Source: Chrysomallon squamiferum (taxonomy: Eukaryota > Mollusca > Gastropoda > Neomphalida > Peltospiridae). Taken from it: DNA of 64,000 nucleotides. The stretch is from assembly GCA_012295275.1 (NCBI GenBank), contig CM022669.1:11686949-11750948 (forward strand), written 5' to 3'. The notes beneath the pieces were generated by a model. It was given only the letters and a program-made list of their open reading frames with translations. It was not told the origin of the DNA and made no database searches. How positions within the stretch are numbered: position 1 is the stretch's first letter; every line of letters starts with the position of its first letter. A program made the translations under genes and the position numbers. This document shows positions 33,337 to 54,799 of this stretch, in pieces.

Positions 33337-34735
33337 TGTATGTATATGTGTATGTATGAATCTATCAATCTTTGTGTGTATATATGTATATGTCTATATG
33401 TGTGTATGTACGAATATATGCTTCTACGTATGTATATTTTTGTGTATAGATGTAGAGATGAAATATATTTACTTGAAGGTAATCTGAAGCTCGCTTATAA
33501 CCGTCGATGTCGTCACCAATGTACTGAAAGATACTCCTCTGATCATACCATTTTTTTATTGCTGATTCAAAACTGCGAGAACGATAGGCATGATTTTGTC
33601 CAATATAAACACCGGAATATTCTAAAAGGAGGAAATACATTTTAATAATGTATAAATAATGAAAAGGTTATATATAGCAAATCGTTAACAATCTTAGGAG
33701 AACAATACTGAGAGAGAATATTCAGAAATAAAAAGAAACACGTGTTAGCAGTAATATAATATTTGAAAATTAAACTTTCATGATCCATCATCTCTTAAAA
33801 TCGAGTGGTCTTCAAATTTTCATTTTTTATTTTTTTTATTTTAACATAAAGAAATAACAAATTAAAAAACAAACAGAGATACAAACAAAAAAATAAATAA
33901 ATAAATAAGGAATAAGAAAAGAGCGAACCAAAACAAACAAAAACAAACACACAAATAAATGAATATGTAAATGAATAAACAAAAAAACAACAACAAATGT
34001 CTTTACTTATTTGTCTGTTGGCTTATTTATAAACAATAAATAAACAAACACACAAATAAGTAAAGGAATAAACATACAAACAATTAAAATAAAAAAATGT
34101 ATCAATGCCTCGCCTGGAATTGACCGAGCTTCAGATTTGTCTCTTCCAAAAGTACACTGACGTGCCCATTTACCCGCCACCATGGCAAGTCTCTCATCCC
34201 ACCTCTTAAACAAACAAATATATATCTATATATATATATACATACAATCTGGAAGAAATCAGCAGCTTTCCTCATCTTGGAAAGGCTTATTAAAGAAAAT
34301 ATACTGAAAATTAGCCATCACTTAAATCTGATATATATTATTACAAGTAATTGGTGACGGGTGAATGGTTGAGAATGAAACTCGTAACGGATTATATCAG
34401 TTTTTGCTACTAGTTAACTATGTTTCTCGCATCACCATTTTTATATTATCAAGTTTTTCTTACAAACATAGATCATGTGTGTGCTTGTGTGTTTTAAATG
34501 AAAAAGTTTAAGTAATACCCACATTAACTGAAGGATAATTATAATTTTCTCAGAACTTCCTGTTCTAAGAGTAAAATATTTGGGCATATTTTGACTTGTT
34601 AGAGTTATAAGGACCGATTCGCAATTAGATTTTTTTTTTTCTTCTTTATTTTATTTTATTATTATTATTTTTTTTTTTGGCAATAGGACCGATTCGCAAT
34701 TACATTTAGCGTATTCTTTGTATTTTGTTGTTGTT

Positions 34736-34780
<45 letters not shown>

Positions 34781-36021
34781 GCAATGGGGAAACAAAAATT
34801 GTAAAAAATATAACACACATCTCCGTGTCTTCCTGTATTTATAATCTGGTAGACTGGTGTTTTTACTCATTAACACGCATACCAGATGCCTGACATGATC
34901 TATGACAGGACGTAAATTGATTCTAAAACAGCAGAAAAGTGTCTGGATATATTCTTGTGAGTCATGTTTTAATAAGTCACATAATTACAAATGTCCTTTC
35001 GATAGCTGTCATTTGTATCGGATCATGAGATCTCAGACAAACTTCAGTCATTATTGTCTGAGAAGCTGCCCTACCCCAAAAGTTAACCATGCAGACGTTT
35101 CTGAACTTTACAGTGATAACAGAATTAGTGATTTAATACATACACATTGCTACCTGGTCTGCGGAAAAATAAGTATGAAAACTGAGACAGTGATAATGAC
35201 TAAATTGGTGCAGCACCTATTCGACACTGCCTTCAATTCATGAGGTATATTGTCCCTATAGTATGGATGCAGCTTGTGAATAGGTTACTACAATGATCTT
35301 ACTTGCTTATTCTTGTGTGGAAGCTTTCAGAACTATTTATTTATTAACAAATGTGACCTGTGTTATGAAAAGAAACTGTCTAATTAGAGAAAATACAATA
35401 GATCCACTTGAGAGACGTTTGGTTTCAGCATTAATTTCGTATATGCTGAAAATATTGGTGTGAAATGATGGCTGTTGTGGAGCTATTGAAGATTAAATAG
35501 AAATTTCCTTGATTACTCATCGTATTATTGAATAAAATACACAAATTGAGCTGTTCACCGAGCAGTTACTCATTATAATTGAAAGCGTGTTGATAAAATG
35601 TGTGGCTGAAGAAAATGTTTAAAGTAATTAAAACTACACTAAGTTGAGTGATTTACGATCGTCGTAAAACTATTTTGTGGAAAAACTGAACCTTTTACAG
35701 TTGTGAGGAGTAATGCCTGCTGCAATTACAACTACTTAGAGCTTGATTAAAATAACTGACAGATTTTTACCAGTTTAGACATATCCATGGCTGTGGGTGT
35801 AACGTCTCTACGGAAATCATTGTGTAAATTTACTATGGAATGTTTATCAGCATTTGTCAGTAGTTCCGCATCGCCAACGTCCAATTTACACATAGTGTGG
35901 TCTGGTGTCAGCTCCACGAACTTCTGAGGACACTCGGATCTCTGTAATGTCAGTATTTGTGTAAGTATCGTGATGCAAATTTGTTATAAAAAAGAACGAG
36001 AATGATATTAATACAGATACC

Positions 36022-36119
<98 letters not shown>

Positions 36120-36526
36120 ATTACATGTGTATAATGTATGTATATATTAGTGTATAGGCATGGATATAGGTATATATATGTTCGTAAGCTTGTATATGCG
36201 TGTGTAAGAGTTTGTTTCGTTTTCTTATTTTGTGTGTGTGTGTGTATGCGTGTGTGTGTATGTATGTATGTGTGTATGTGTGTGTGTATGTGTGTTTATG
36301 TGTGTGTATATGTGTGTATATATGTGTGTGTATGCGTGTGTGTGTATGTGTGTGTGTGTGGATTGTTCTTGTTTACAGTATCAATTAAAATAATATTTAC
36401 TTTAGCCATTTTCACGTGACCTGCGTCAAATGTGGCCTCTATAGAAACAATAATTATAATAAACAAATATATATGTACATATATATATATATATATACAT
36501 GCATACATACATATTCATGTACATAC

Positions 36527-36557
<31 letters not shown>

Positions 36558-36883
36558 CATACACACACAAAAGTTTTATTTTAATTGGGTGTTGGTTTAT
36601 TTTCTTCTTCTTTTTTCTATTTTTGTTGTTGTATTTTTCGTTTGTTTTGTTGTTGGTTGTTGGTTTTATTTAACTTTTTTTTTTACACGGTATAATTTCA
36701 TGTTGATGCAATTTTCTGTGTAAATATGCAGACCACAGATATAAATCATGAAATTATAGAGAAGGTGGTGATTGTTTCATAGCCATACAGGCTGTTACCT
36801 GAATAATATTATTTTAGTATGAAGAAATAAAATGGTTTTTGTTTGTTTGTTTGTTTGTTTTTTTAAAACTGTGTAATATATGC

Positions 36884-36954
<71 letters not shown>

Positions 36955-37556
36955 TTTTATTTTATTTATATTTATTTACTTTACTTTGTGTTTGTTGTTT
37001 GTTTTCTTGGCTCCAGTATTAATATTATAATAAGAAGTGTAGCGTAACTACAAAATAGTACAACTTTAAAATATCTGGGTGACGTCATATCTACGTAATT
37101 GCGAACAATACAGACCAGCTAAGTTTCTTCAACTGAAAAATACAGCTGGAACCTACGTACCCGATGACGTCCATGTATTATGACGTCATGTATTAAGAGG
37201 CAAAGTCTAGGTGCCAGCGCTCAGTTGTTTTGTAACATTAGTTTATACTCAAAATAGTAAATAATAATTTAGATTATGTATAAATAAAAATACTACATCA
37301 TTTATTCCTACCACCACATTTTTTAAGGAGGTTTCGTTTTCTTCAGTTGATTTATAAATATGTATGATTATATTGCTTAATTTGTAATAATTTTTTTTTT
37401 CATTGTTCTTTTTACAAAATCTCACTTATTTTTAAACCAAGATAATTATATTTCTTAACTTCATAGACAGTCATTACTTTTTATTATTTCAGCAACAACA
37501 ATGAAAATAACAATAACAACAACAACAATAACAATAACAATAACAATAACAATAAC

Positions 37557-37612
<56 letters not shown>

Positions 37613-37966
37613 TAATAATAAAGTTTGACATTACTTTATCCGAAATACTTGAGACCAGAAGTCTTTCCGAGTTCGGAATTTTTCTGATTTTTGAATATTT
37701 AATGAGATAGCCATTGAATTGGATCTCAGTCTAAATACGAATTCCATTTATATTTCATAAACAGCTTAAAATTAATAGTATGCAAATTTTTTTTTTTTTT
37801 TTTTACATAATATTTGTAATAATTTTGTTCATAAAATAAAGCTTGTGTATGCAAAACAATCTGAAAATTGTAATATATCGACATTCAATAACTTACTTTG
37901 TTCATAGGTGCTGTTTGCGTGGACAAATATTGCATGATAGATCAAATTGATGACTAGAGCAGACAT
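28622..37966 (-). CDS. CAP-EGF-ShKT secreted protein gene, copy B
   Basis: Intact ten-exon gene, 325 codons plus TAA. Exons: 37966-37897, 36438-36401, 35941-35771, 34204-34114, 33621-33473, 33112-33018, 32070-31988, 30682-30581, 29245-29174, 28728-28622. Residues about 1-17 form the signal peptide, 24-36 come from the microexon and about 60-232 form the CAP domain ([33 protein letters not shown], and the CAP signature FVCNYAPG). Residues 234-266 and 268-290 are EGF-like Cys modules, and 292-325 are the ShKT-like module. CAP cavity residues are partly lost: the helix-1 His (about 76) is kept, the GEN Glu is Gln (about 132) and the second His is Asp (about 170). Intron 4 uses a GC donor. Intron 8 carries a Tigger copy shared with C. 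The polyadenylation signal is at 28574-28579. Function unknown; presumably an extracellular or salivary/venom-type or immune protein by family. Confidence 0.85.
29340..30072 (+). mobile_element. Tigger/pogo-type DNA transposon, internally deleted (intron 8 of copy B)
   Basis: The termini are inverted repeats: CAGTCGTACCTC at the left and, at the right, the reverse complement of CAGTGGTACCTTG. Both extend inward through tacgag-rich sequence typical of Tigger elements. TA follows the right end; the left flank reads TG, one change from TA. Inside, a 91-codon frame (29565-29840) encodes a helix-turn-helix N-terminus like pogo/CENP-B transposases ([19 protein letters not shown]). It then runs straight into the 3' end, so the DDE catalytic part is missing. 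It is non-autonomous. Confidence 0.85.
30720..31852. repeat. Expanded trinucleotide array and 32-bp minisatellite in intron 7 of copy B
   Basis: The largest of the four intron-7 arrays. ACT/GCT/ATT triplets dominate. At about 30930-31100 a 32-bp unit (core tgctaaatcaaggactaac) repeats about five times with spacing 32. A long ATT/GTT run spans 31670-31845. The poly-Asn and poly-Leu frames over it are not genes. Confidence 0.9.
33180..33335. repeat. (AT)n microsatellite in intron 5 of copy B
   Basis: An AT/ATAC run ending in an uninterrupted AT run from about 33258 to 33332. The homologous position in C is a (CA)n run (45688-45733) and in A an AT/GTAT mixture. Confidence 0.9.
34640..34780. repeat. 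Poly-T tracts in intron 3 of copy B
   Basis: T runs at about 34630-34680 and 34738-34778, duplicated together with the flanking accgattcgcaatta segment. A single poly-T lies at the homologous place in C (47108-47158). Confidence 0.8.
34902..35243 (+). other. Conserved intron-3 block with antisense open frame
   Basis: A block conserved in A (22130-22470), C (47290-47560) and D (59895-60210) within intron 3. In B alone it is open for 113 codons on the plus strand (antisense to the gene), with several Cys and His ([13 protein letters not shown]). The other copies have stops or shifts. No family recognised; probably an ancient element fragment, with the open frame due to chance. Confidence 0.25.
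36033..36117. repeat. (GA)n microsatellite in intron 2 of copy B
   Basis: An uninterrupted GA run of about 42 units just upstream (sense direction) of exon 3, orthologous to the arrays in A, C and D. Confidence 0.9.
36230..36360. repeat. (TG/TATG)n microsatellite in intron 2 of copy B
   Basis: A GT-rich run beside microexon 2. Equivalent runs lie at 48435-48490 (C) and 23586-23611 (A, on the other side of the exon). Confidence 0.85.
36882..36975. repeat. (ATT)n-(ATTT)n microsatellite in intron 1 of copy B
   Basis: ATT run then ATTT run, orthologous to 48909-49030 in C. Confidence 0.9.
37495..37622. repeat. (AAC/AAT)n array in intron 1 of copy B
   Basis: AACAAT units followed by a long AAT run. 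The orthologous array in C is at 49535-49680, and short forms lie in A at 24550-24600. Confidence 0.9.
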
Positions 37967-38479
37967 GACCAATAATCGACAAGTACTCTGAGCCAAACTG
38001 CCAATTATATACTGTATTAATAAATAGCAAAAAGAGAACTAATAATACTAAAATATATACACGTATGAAATATTAGCATAAAACGAAAAAAATACGGGAT
38101 GAAAAAATAAAATAAAATGCAGACACGTGTACAAATCTAGTGCTTGTAAACAAACAAACAAAATAAAACAAAATTTAAATAAAAGTAGTTAAAACTGCAT
38201 ATCTAAGACAAGTACAAACGACAGCCTCCAATCATTCGTCTGTGCGGAGTGTCTGTTCGTCTTTGTTCAACTGGTATTTTTTCGTTTTTACTGAATCTGA
38301 ATCAAATCGGTTACGTAACCTTTAAGTGCGTATTTCAGTTATTGTATATTTTGATTGTTTACTATTCATTTGTGCCGTAAATAGTTTATACAGCTTTTGT
38401 TAGCAGTATTTTTTTTTACTTATTATTGCCTGCAACACAGGGGTAAAAGTAAATACAAAATAACAACTAAAATAATTAC

Positions 38480-39030
38480 CCGATTTATTACTTATTATTG
38501 CCGGCTATGGAGGCTAAAAGTCAAATAAAAAACAACACTAAGATAATGATTTTCAGTAAAGGGAGAAAGCTCCGAGATTATATATCTAAATTCAATGGAG
38601 GGACTATTGGTACAGTTGATAAATATAAATATCTGAGTATGCACTTTACAATATAAAACGACTGAATAACAAAGCAATGAATACTACGTACAACCTAATA
38701 GCTAAAAGTCGTCGGAATAATCTGTTATCAACTCTATATTTGACTTAGTTGACCATCTTGTACAACGAATTTTATTGTATGGTTGTGAAATATGTGATTT
38801 TACATACGTAGGATTAATAGGAAAATTCCTTATGAATTTCTATAAATATTTGCAATGTGTCAATAAATGTATCTCTGGTTTTATGATCTATCGTTAACTA
38901 GGAAAGTATATTCTGTGTATTTCTATAAAAGTAAGAATGATAACCTTTTGCTGGAATCTAATTTCACAACTTTGATAAAGCTAAGTGGTAACGTGAAACG
39001 ATATCCAGAATACTGCATGATCAGAATTTG
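38480..39030 (+). mobile_element. LINE reverse transcriptase fragment, unit B
   Basis: Homologous to 25480-26165 but with in-frame stops and a deletion after the DKYKYL motif. The YGCEICDFTYVGLIG segment is still readable at about 38780-38820. Inactive. Confidence 0.75.
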
Positions 39031-39059
39031 TTAAAAAAATAAAATAAATATTTAAATAA

Positions 39060-39690
39060 ATGAAAATTGTGACTGTGCTTTTTATCATGTTTTTTTTTTC
39101 AAATTGAATATACTAAGTTTGTCACTATAACAGTACCTGGTTTTAATTAATGTTTGTTTATTTAGTGTCGTTCATGTTAGAATGTTTCATTATTTTTCTT
39201 GTTTAACTTGAATATACTATGTTTGCTGCTGTGAATGTATCAGGTTTTAATTAATGTTTGTTTATTTAGTGTCGTTCATGTTAGAATGTTTCATTATTTT
39301 TCTTGTTTAACTTGAATATACTAAGTTTGCCAATGTAACAGAACCAGGTTTTACTTACTGTTTATTTATTTAGTGTTGTTCACGTTTGAATATTTGAATA
39401 TGTTTCTTGTTTAACTTGAAGTTTGCCAATGTGACAGAACCAGGTTTTAATTACGTGTTTTTCACGTTTGAATATTTGAATATGTTTCTTTGTTTAAATT
39501 GAATATATATTTAGTCTGCCACTATGACAGTACCAGATTTCCATTAATGTTTATTTATTTAGTGTTGTTCATGTTTGAGTGTTTTAATATGTTTCTTGTT
39601 TAACCTGAATACAGTGAATCCGCAATATGACAATAGAAGGTTTTAATTAATATTTATTTAATTAGTGTCGTTCATGTATTGAGCGTTTTA
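39060..39690 (+). repeat. Diverged 92-bp-type tandem repeat, unit B
   Basis: Five to six imperfect units with the core tgtttcttgtttaacttgaa, irregular in length because of internal deletions. Confidence 0.75.
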
Positions 39691-39831
39691 TTATCTTTTA
39701 TTAACGATGAATGTGCAAGATAGAATAAAAATGTACATACAGTGAAAACAGTACAGAACACAGAAACATAGGAGTAAATTGAACTCTGAAAAGGAAAATA
39801 GGAAATGCGAATCAGCTTTAACTTCATATGC

Positions 39832-40031
39832 NNNNNNNNNNNNNNNNNNNNNNNNNNNNNNNNNNNNNNNNNNNNNNNNNNNNNNNNNNNNNNNNNNNNN
39901 NNNNNNNNNNNNNNNNNNNNNNNNNNNNNNNNNNNNNNNNNNNNNNNNNNNNNNNNNNNNNNNNNNNNNNNNNNNNNNNNNNNNNNNNNNNNNNNNNNNN
40001 NNNNNNNNNNNNNNNNNNNNNNNNNNNNNNN
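39832..40031. other. Assembly gap (200 N)
   Basis: Exactly 200 N, probably an arbitrary gap size. The sequence before it (tcagctttaacttcatat) corresponds to 52140-52161 in the next unit. There it is followed about 150 bp later by the inverted exon 1, so the gap may hide an inverted exon 1 in this spacer. Confidence 0.95.
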
Positions 40032-40765
40032 ATTATTTTACTGTTTTGACAATAAAATAATGTTACAAAAATCTGAGCGCTGCCACGTAGACTTTACCTC
40101 TTCATACATGGAGTCGTGACGTCATACGGTACGTAGAATCCAGCTGTATTTTTCAGTAGAAGAAACTTAATTCGTTTGTTTTGTTCGCAATTACATCATA
40201 TATCAGATATTTTAAACCTGTACTGTTTTGTCGTTACACTATACTTCTTATAATATTAATACTGGAGCCAAGAAAAGAAACAGTCAAACAAACAAACTAA
40301 ATAAATGAATAAAATATACATTATACACTGTTTTAAAGAATTATTATTTTTATTTAATTTTATATGTATATAACGTTTTTGACATTAAAATTATTTCTAT
40401 TAACAGCCTGTATCTAAATTCAACATCGATATTTCCTCTATAATTTCGTTATTTACATCTGAGGTCTACATCTTTATACAGTAACTTCTTAGAAACATAC
40501 ATCAATTTTACACAATACCCATTTTAAAAAAATAACAATAAGAAACGAAAAATAAATAATAAAAAAGAATTTTTCTTTTTTTTTAATTTAAAAATAAAAA
40601 GCATAAAAATTTACAAAAAAAAAAAAAAAAAAATTAATGAGACTAATTAGAATAAAAACACAAAGAAATTATAATAAACAAGTATATATATATGTTTATT
40701 ATAATTACTGTTTATATGATGGCCAGATTTGATGCGCGCACGCACACACACACACACACAAACAC
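40032..40765 (+). pseudogene. Inverted fragment of CAP gene intron 1 with exon 2 remnant (B/C spacer)
   Basis: Near copy of the A/B spacer fragment (27300-27985), with one TGACGTCA at 40117-40124, the same ggagccaagaa segment and a decayed microexon 2 (ggccagatttgatgcg, about 40721-40736). It ends in a CA microsatellite. The left end is in the assembly gap. Confidence 0.75.
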
Positions 40766-41379
40766 TTTTTTCTTAAGACTACTTAGCAAATGAAACAAAA
40801 TATGTCTCCATTTCTCTGTGAAAGAAACATGACTGCTGTTTATTGATATAGCTATATAGATGTCAAGGTTTTCCCTGCTTTAGGCAAGAAAATTGTTTGA
40901 CGTACGGTTGTCAACACTGCCGATAGACACGCTATCTTATATTGCCTAATTTAATCCATATTTACTTTATTCTCATCATCAATCAAATGAAAAGAAGCAA
41001 CTAGAAAAGATTCAGATTTAACAGTACTTCTATTTTAAGTTTCTTTCGTTGTTGTTATTGTTGCACTGTTTCTCATAACCAACCTAAATTAAATCATTTT
41101 GGAAAGTAGCTTTGAATTCTTAACAACCTTAAAATCTCGTTAAGCTTCTGCAGAAAGGTTTTGGTATGATTTTATTTTTGTCAGTAATATGTGACAATAT
41201 ATTCTGCATATATTTCAGTATTCTGCTTCATGAAATATATAAATGTATTATGCACAAAGCTTTTTTTTTTTTCTTTTTCTTTTTTTCAAATCTTTATAGT
41301 GATTTCCGTTTTGAATTTGAAATAATGTAATGTTTATTGGACTTCACAAAAGAAAATCAGAATATCATGGAAGCAGATG

Positions 41380-50115
<8,736 letters not shown>

Positions 50116-50639
50116 GACCAATAATCGACAAGTATTCTGAGTCAAACTCCCAGTTATATACTATATTAATGAATAACAAAAAGAGTACTAATAATACTAA
50201 AATATATACACGTATGAAAAACAATACAGGATGAAAAAAAAAAAATACAGACACGTGTACAAATCTAGTACTTGTTATTACTAGTAAAGAAACAAACAAA
50301 ATAAAACAAAAATTAAATAAAAGTAGTTAAAACTGCATACCTAAGACAAGTACAAACGACAGCCTCCAATCATTCGTCTGTGCGGAGTGTCTGTTCAACT
50401 GAGGGTTTTTTGTGTTTTTTTCGTTGTTTTTTTTCGTTTTTAATGAATCAGAATCAAATCGGTTACGTAACCTTTAAGTGCGTATTTCATTATTGTATAT
50501 TTTGATTGTTTACTATTCATTTGTGCCGTAAATACTTCATACAGCTTTTGTTAGCAGAATGGTTTTACTTATTGCCTGCAATACAGGGGTAAAAGTAAAT
50601 ACAAAATAACAACTAAAATAATTACCCGATTTATTACTT

Positions 50640-51335
50640 ATTATTGCCGGCTATGGAGGCTAAAAGTCAAATAAAAAACAACACTAAGATAATGATTTTC
50701 AGTAAAGGGAGAAAACTCCGAGATTATATATCTAAATTCAATGGAGAGACTATTGGTACAGTTGATAAATATAAATATCTGAGTATGCACTTTACAATGT
50801 AAGACGACTGAATAACAAAGCAATGAATACTACGTACAACCTAATAGCTAAAAGTCGTCAGAATACTCTCTCCATCGACAGTATATTTGACTTAGTTGAC
50901 AAACTTGTACAATTAACTTTATTGTATGGTTGTGAAATATGTGATTTTACATACGTAGGATTAATAGGAGAATTCCTTATGAATTTCTATAAATATTTGC
51001 AATGTGTCAATAAATGTATCTCTGGTTTTATGATCTATTGTTAACTAGGACCGTATATCCTGTGTATTTCTATAAAAGTAAGAATGATAACCTTTTGCTG
51101 GAATCTAATTTCTCAAATTCAAAACAAGATTTCTTCACAACTATATTATTTAATTCATGTTAACGATTCTCCTTGGAACAATTTGTAATAAAAATAATAA
51201 AATAAATAAATAAATAAAAGAAGATTGAGATTGTGATTTAACCTGTATATGAACATTTCACAACTTTGATAAAGCTAAGTGGTAACGTGAAACGATATCC
51301 AAAATATTGCATGATCAGATTTATTGTTTAAAGTG
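50640..51335 (+). mobile_element. LINE reverse transcriptase fragment, unit C
   Basis: Shares with unit B the same deletion after the DKYKYL motif, confirming B/C as sister units. A 73-codon frame (50823-51044) keeps LVQLTLLYGCEICDFTYVGL. Inactive. Confidence 0.75.
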
Positions 51336-51359
51336 TAATTAGTATTTTACTATGTGCTT

Positions 51360-52035
51360 GTGCTTTTTATCATGTTTTTTTTTTTTCAAATTGAATATAC
51401 TAAGTTTGTCACTATAACAGTACCTGGTTTTAATTAATTTTTGTTTATTTAGTGTCGTTCATGTTAGAATGTTTCATTATTTTTCTTGTTTAACTTGAAT
51501 ATACTATGTTTGCTGCTGTGAATGTATCAGGTTTTAATTAATGTTTGTTTATTTAGTGTCGTTCGTTTTTCAGTGTTTTATTATATTTCTTGTTCAAGTT
51601 GAATATACTAAGTCAGGTTCGTGTTTTCGTTTGAATATTTGAATATGTTTCTTTGTTTAAATTGAATATTATTTATATGACAGTACCAGATTTCCATTTG
51701 TTTATTTATTTAGTGTTGTATTATATTTCTTGTTCAAGTTGAATATACTAAGTTTGCCAATGTGACAGAACCAGGTTTTAATTACGTGTTTTTCACGTTT
51801 GAATATTTGAATATGTTTCTTTGTTTAAATTGAATATATATTTAGTCTGCCACTATGACAGTACCAGATTTCCATTAATGTTTATTTATTTAGTGTTGTT
51901 CATGTTTGAGTGTTTTATTATGTTTCTTGTTTAATCTGAATACAGTGAATCCGCAATATGACAATAGAAGGTTTTAATTAATATTTATTTAATTAGTGTC
52001 GTGCATGTATTGAGCGTTTTATTATCTTTTATTAA
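51360..52035 (+). repeat. Diverged 92-bp-type tandem repeat, unit C
   Basis: Imperfect units with cores tgtttcttgtttaacttgaa and ccaggttttaattaatg, nearly the same order of variants as 39060-39690. Confidence 0.75.
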
Positions 52036-52259
52036 CGATGAATGTGCAAGATAGAATAAAAATGTACATACAGTGAAAACAGTACAGAACACAGAAACAT
52101 AGGAGAAAAATGAACTCTGTAAAAGGAAAATAGGAAATGCGAATCAGCTTTAACTTCATATACGTTTTACTATTAAATTTTTATAATTATTAAATTTATT
52201 TTTTATGTTAATATTTCATATGTGTATGTATTTATAATTATTATTGCTCTTACTATTAT

Positions 52260-53545
52260 TCATTAATATAGTACATAATTGGCAGTTTGGCTCAGAATAC
52301 TTCTCGATTATTGGTCATGTCTCCTCTAGTCATCAGTTTGATCTATCACACTGTATTTGTCCACGCAGGTAGGACCTATGAACAAAGTAAGTTATTTAAC
52401 GCCCAGCTGTATTAGTATTGTGGTAGTCGTTAATAGTCGATTTTTTTGTATTACTGTCAAATAAAGATATGTTTTACCCGAATCGAAAAACATTCAGTCT
52501 CAGATGAAAAAACGTAAAAAAGAAAAATAATCTAAAATGTTAAGGTTGACTAAAATCCATAAAAAAACACACCTCATAAACAAAAAAAAACCTAAATATA
52601 TATTTGTTTAGTGTTTTTATGCTTTGATGCACAGACAAAAAACACATTAAAAAAAAACTCAAAAAAAACCACCTTAAAAAAAAAAAAAAAAAAAACCTTG
52701 AAGAAACGAATTAGTATAAAAACCCTTAAAAATTATATATATATATATATTTGTTTATTTAATTACTGTTTCTGTGGGGCCAGCTTTGATGCACAGACAC
52801 ACACATTAAGAAAAACACACACAAAAACAACAACAAACAAATTTTAAAAAGTTAAAAAACAAAATTAAAAAATTATATATATTTGTTTGTTATAATTACT
52901 GTTTCTACGATGACCACGTTTGATCCGCGCGTGCACACACACACACAACTACACACACAAACATACATACACAAAAAAAACATAAGCACGCAAATACATT
53001 ACACATTCATCCACATGTACCTATACATTATTATATACATACAAACACCAGCAAAAATTATACATCCTCATATACACACTAATGTGCACATACAAACACA
53101 CATACACACTCACAAACGTATATATGTACATACAATGACTGTTATTATTACTAGTGACTGCAGAGGTAGTTATTAATATCGTTCTCATTGTTATTTTCTA
53201 AAGAATATTCATCATAGTTCTTACACAGATAAACATTTGCATTACAGAGATCTACGTGTGCTCTGAAATGTTTGAAGCTGACACCACATCACACTATGTG
53301 TAAAGTGAACAGTGATATTGAGGGTCGACTGACGACAGCTGAAAAACAGTTCATTGTACATTTACAGAACAATGAACGTAACTGTGTTGCACCAACAGCC
53401 AAGGACATGTTTAAACTGGTAAACATACGTCAATGATTTTAATCAAGCTTTAAGTAGTTGTAGTTACTTGCAGTAGGCATTACCACTGATAACAGTAAAA
53501 CGTTCCACTGTTCCAGAAACAACTTTACGACAGTCGTAAATCCCT
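52260..53545 (+). pseudogene. Inverted 5' gene fragment (exons 1-3) of a fifth CAP gene copy
   Basis: Plus-strand remnant facing gene C. Exon 1 at 52317-52386 (70 nt, open, same donor GTAAGT) encodes a signal peptide close to D's and is preceded by the same gtacataattgg and ctcag sequence. Microexon 2 exists only as three decayed tandem remnants (about 52615-52635, 52775-52795, 52910-52930) without good acceptors. Exon 3 at 53248-53418 is exactly 171 nt, open, with acceptor attacag and donor GTAAAC. The first CAP His is replaced (HLQNN instead of NLHN). Sequence then matches the start of intron 3 and breaks near 53545. Splicing exon 1 to exon 3 would shift frame, so it is non-functional as it stands. 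Confidence 0.8.
52920..53125. repeat. CA/ACAT-rich microsatellite in the inverted fragment
   Basis: Short CA and ATAC units between the decayed exon 2 remnants and exon 3, the reverse-complement counterpart of the GT/TATG runs in intron 2 of the genes. Confidence 0.75.
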
Positions 53546-53744
53546 CACTCGTTACGACAAAAACTCTTTATCGTTAAGACCACGTAGCAAATATGTCTCC
53601 ATTTTTCTGTGAAAGAAACGTCACTGATGTTTATTGATATATTTATATAGACGTTAATGGTTTTCCCTGCTTTTGGCAAGAAACTTGTTTCACCTACGGT
53701 TGTCACATTCGCGAAAGACTCCAACCTTTGCATCAGGTAAAAAC

Positions 53745-53768
53745 TTAATAAAAAAAAAAAAAAAAAAA

Positions 53769-53863
<95 letters not shown>

Positions 53864-53870
53864 AAATAAG
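53745..53870. repeat. Poly-A, (AAT)n and (AAAT)n array
   Basis: Consecutive poly-A, AAT and AAAT runs in the C/D spacer. Confidence 0.9.
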
Positions 53871-54795
53871 AGTATTATATATCAAATACATAAGAAAAGA
53901 AATAAGAAACAAAGATAGATAGCTAGATAGATAGATGAATGTAAAAGGTTTACTATTAATACGAAACCATTGTGTGATAAAATGATGAAAGTTGAGCTTG
54001 CTTTCAAATAAAATGATAATCAGTCTTGTTAATATTAAGTCAAGATAAAACAGTCATCATTGATCGCTGAAGTTTGTCACTTAATCATGTGGAAATAAAA
54101 AAGGCATACAAGATCAGGATCCTCTTCCTGGTCTTGTTTGTATAATAAAACTAAACAATTGCCAATGATCAATGAGAATTATAATAAAGAGAATAAACTG
54201 CGGTTTACAGTCCAATTTACTGAAGGCAATTAACAAGAATCGATCAAGTAAGACTGACATTATTATTATACAACAGAAGTAAATGTTTCAATAACATTTC
54301 CTGCCTGAACTGTTCTCTTTTAAAACATCTTTACAGACACACACACAAACACAATTCACGGTTCATTCAGCGAATGACTTGTATTTCCTGAATTATATGT
54401 GTCGCCATGTGAAATAAAATGGATCAGTAAATAAATCATCTTCTCTTAGATTATACTCAAAATTCTGAAGAATGTGTAGACAATAAGAGAAAGTAAAACA
54501 AAACATATCAAGTCAGGTTTATTCGATTAAGAAAAATCTCAGTTTTCACACATATTTCATACCGAGACATTTATCACCATGTGGTTAATATTTTGTAAAA
54601 GACCACGTTACACATCACATAATAGGATTTGTTTCGTTGTTTATATTTCAATCTAACTGCTTCATGCAATATATAAAAGAATTACAAAGAGAGCTTTATG
54701 TTTCGAAATCTTTATTTACTGACTTTCGTTTTCAGTTTGAAATAAGGTAATGTTTATTGACATCACAAAAGAAAATCAGAATATCAAAGGAAGCG
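53871..54795. other. 3' region of unit D, no gene seen
   Basis: AT-rich; 54535-54650 is homologous to the 3' flank of gene A (16780-16900). Nothing else recognised. Confidence 0.5.
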
Positions 54796-54799
54796 AAAG

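Noticed and set aside
39779-40119. Frames filled with unknown residues
   Set aside because: They cross the 200-N gap and carry no information.
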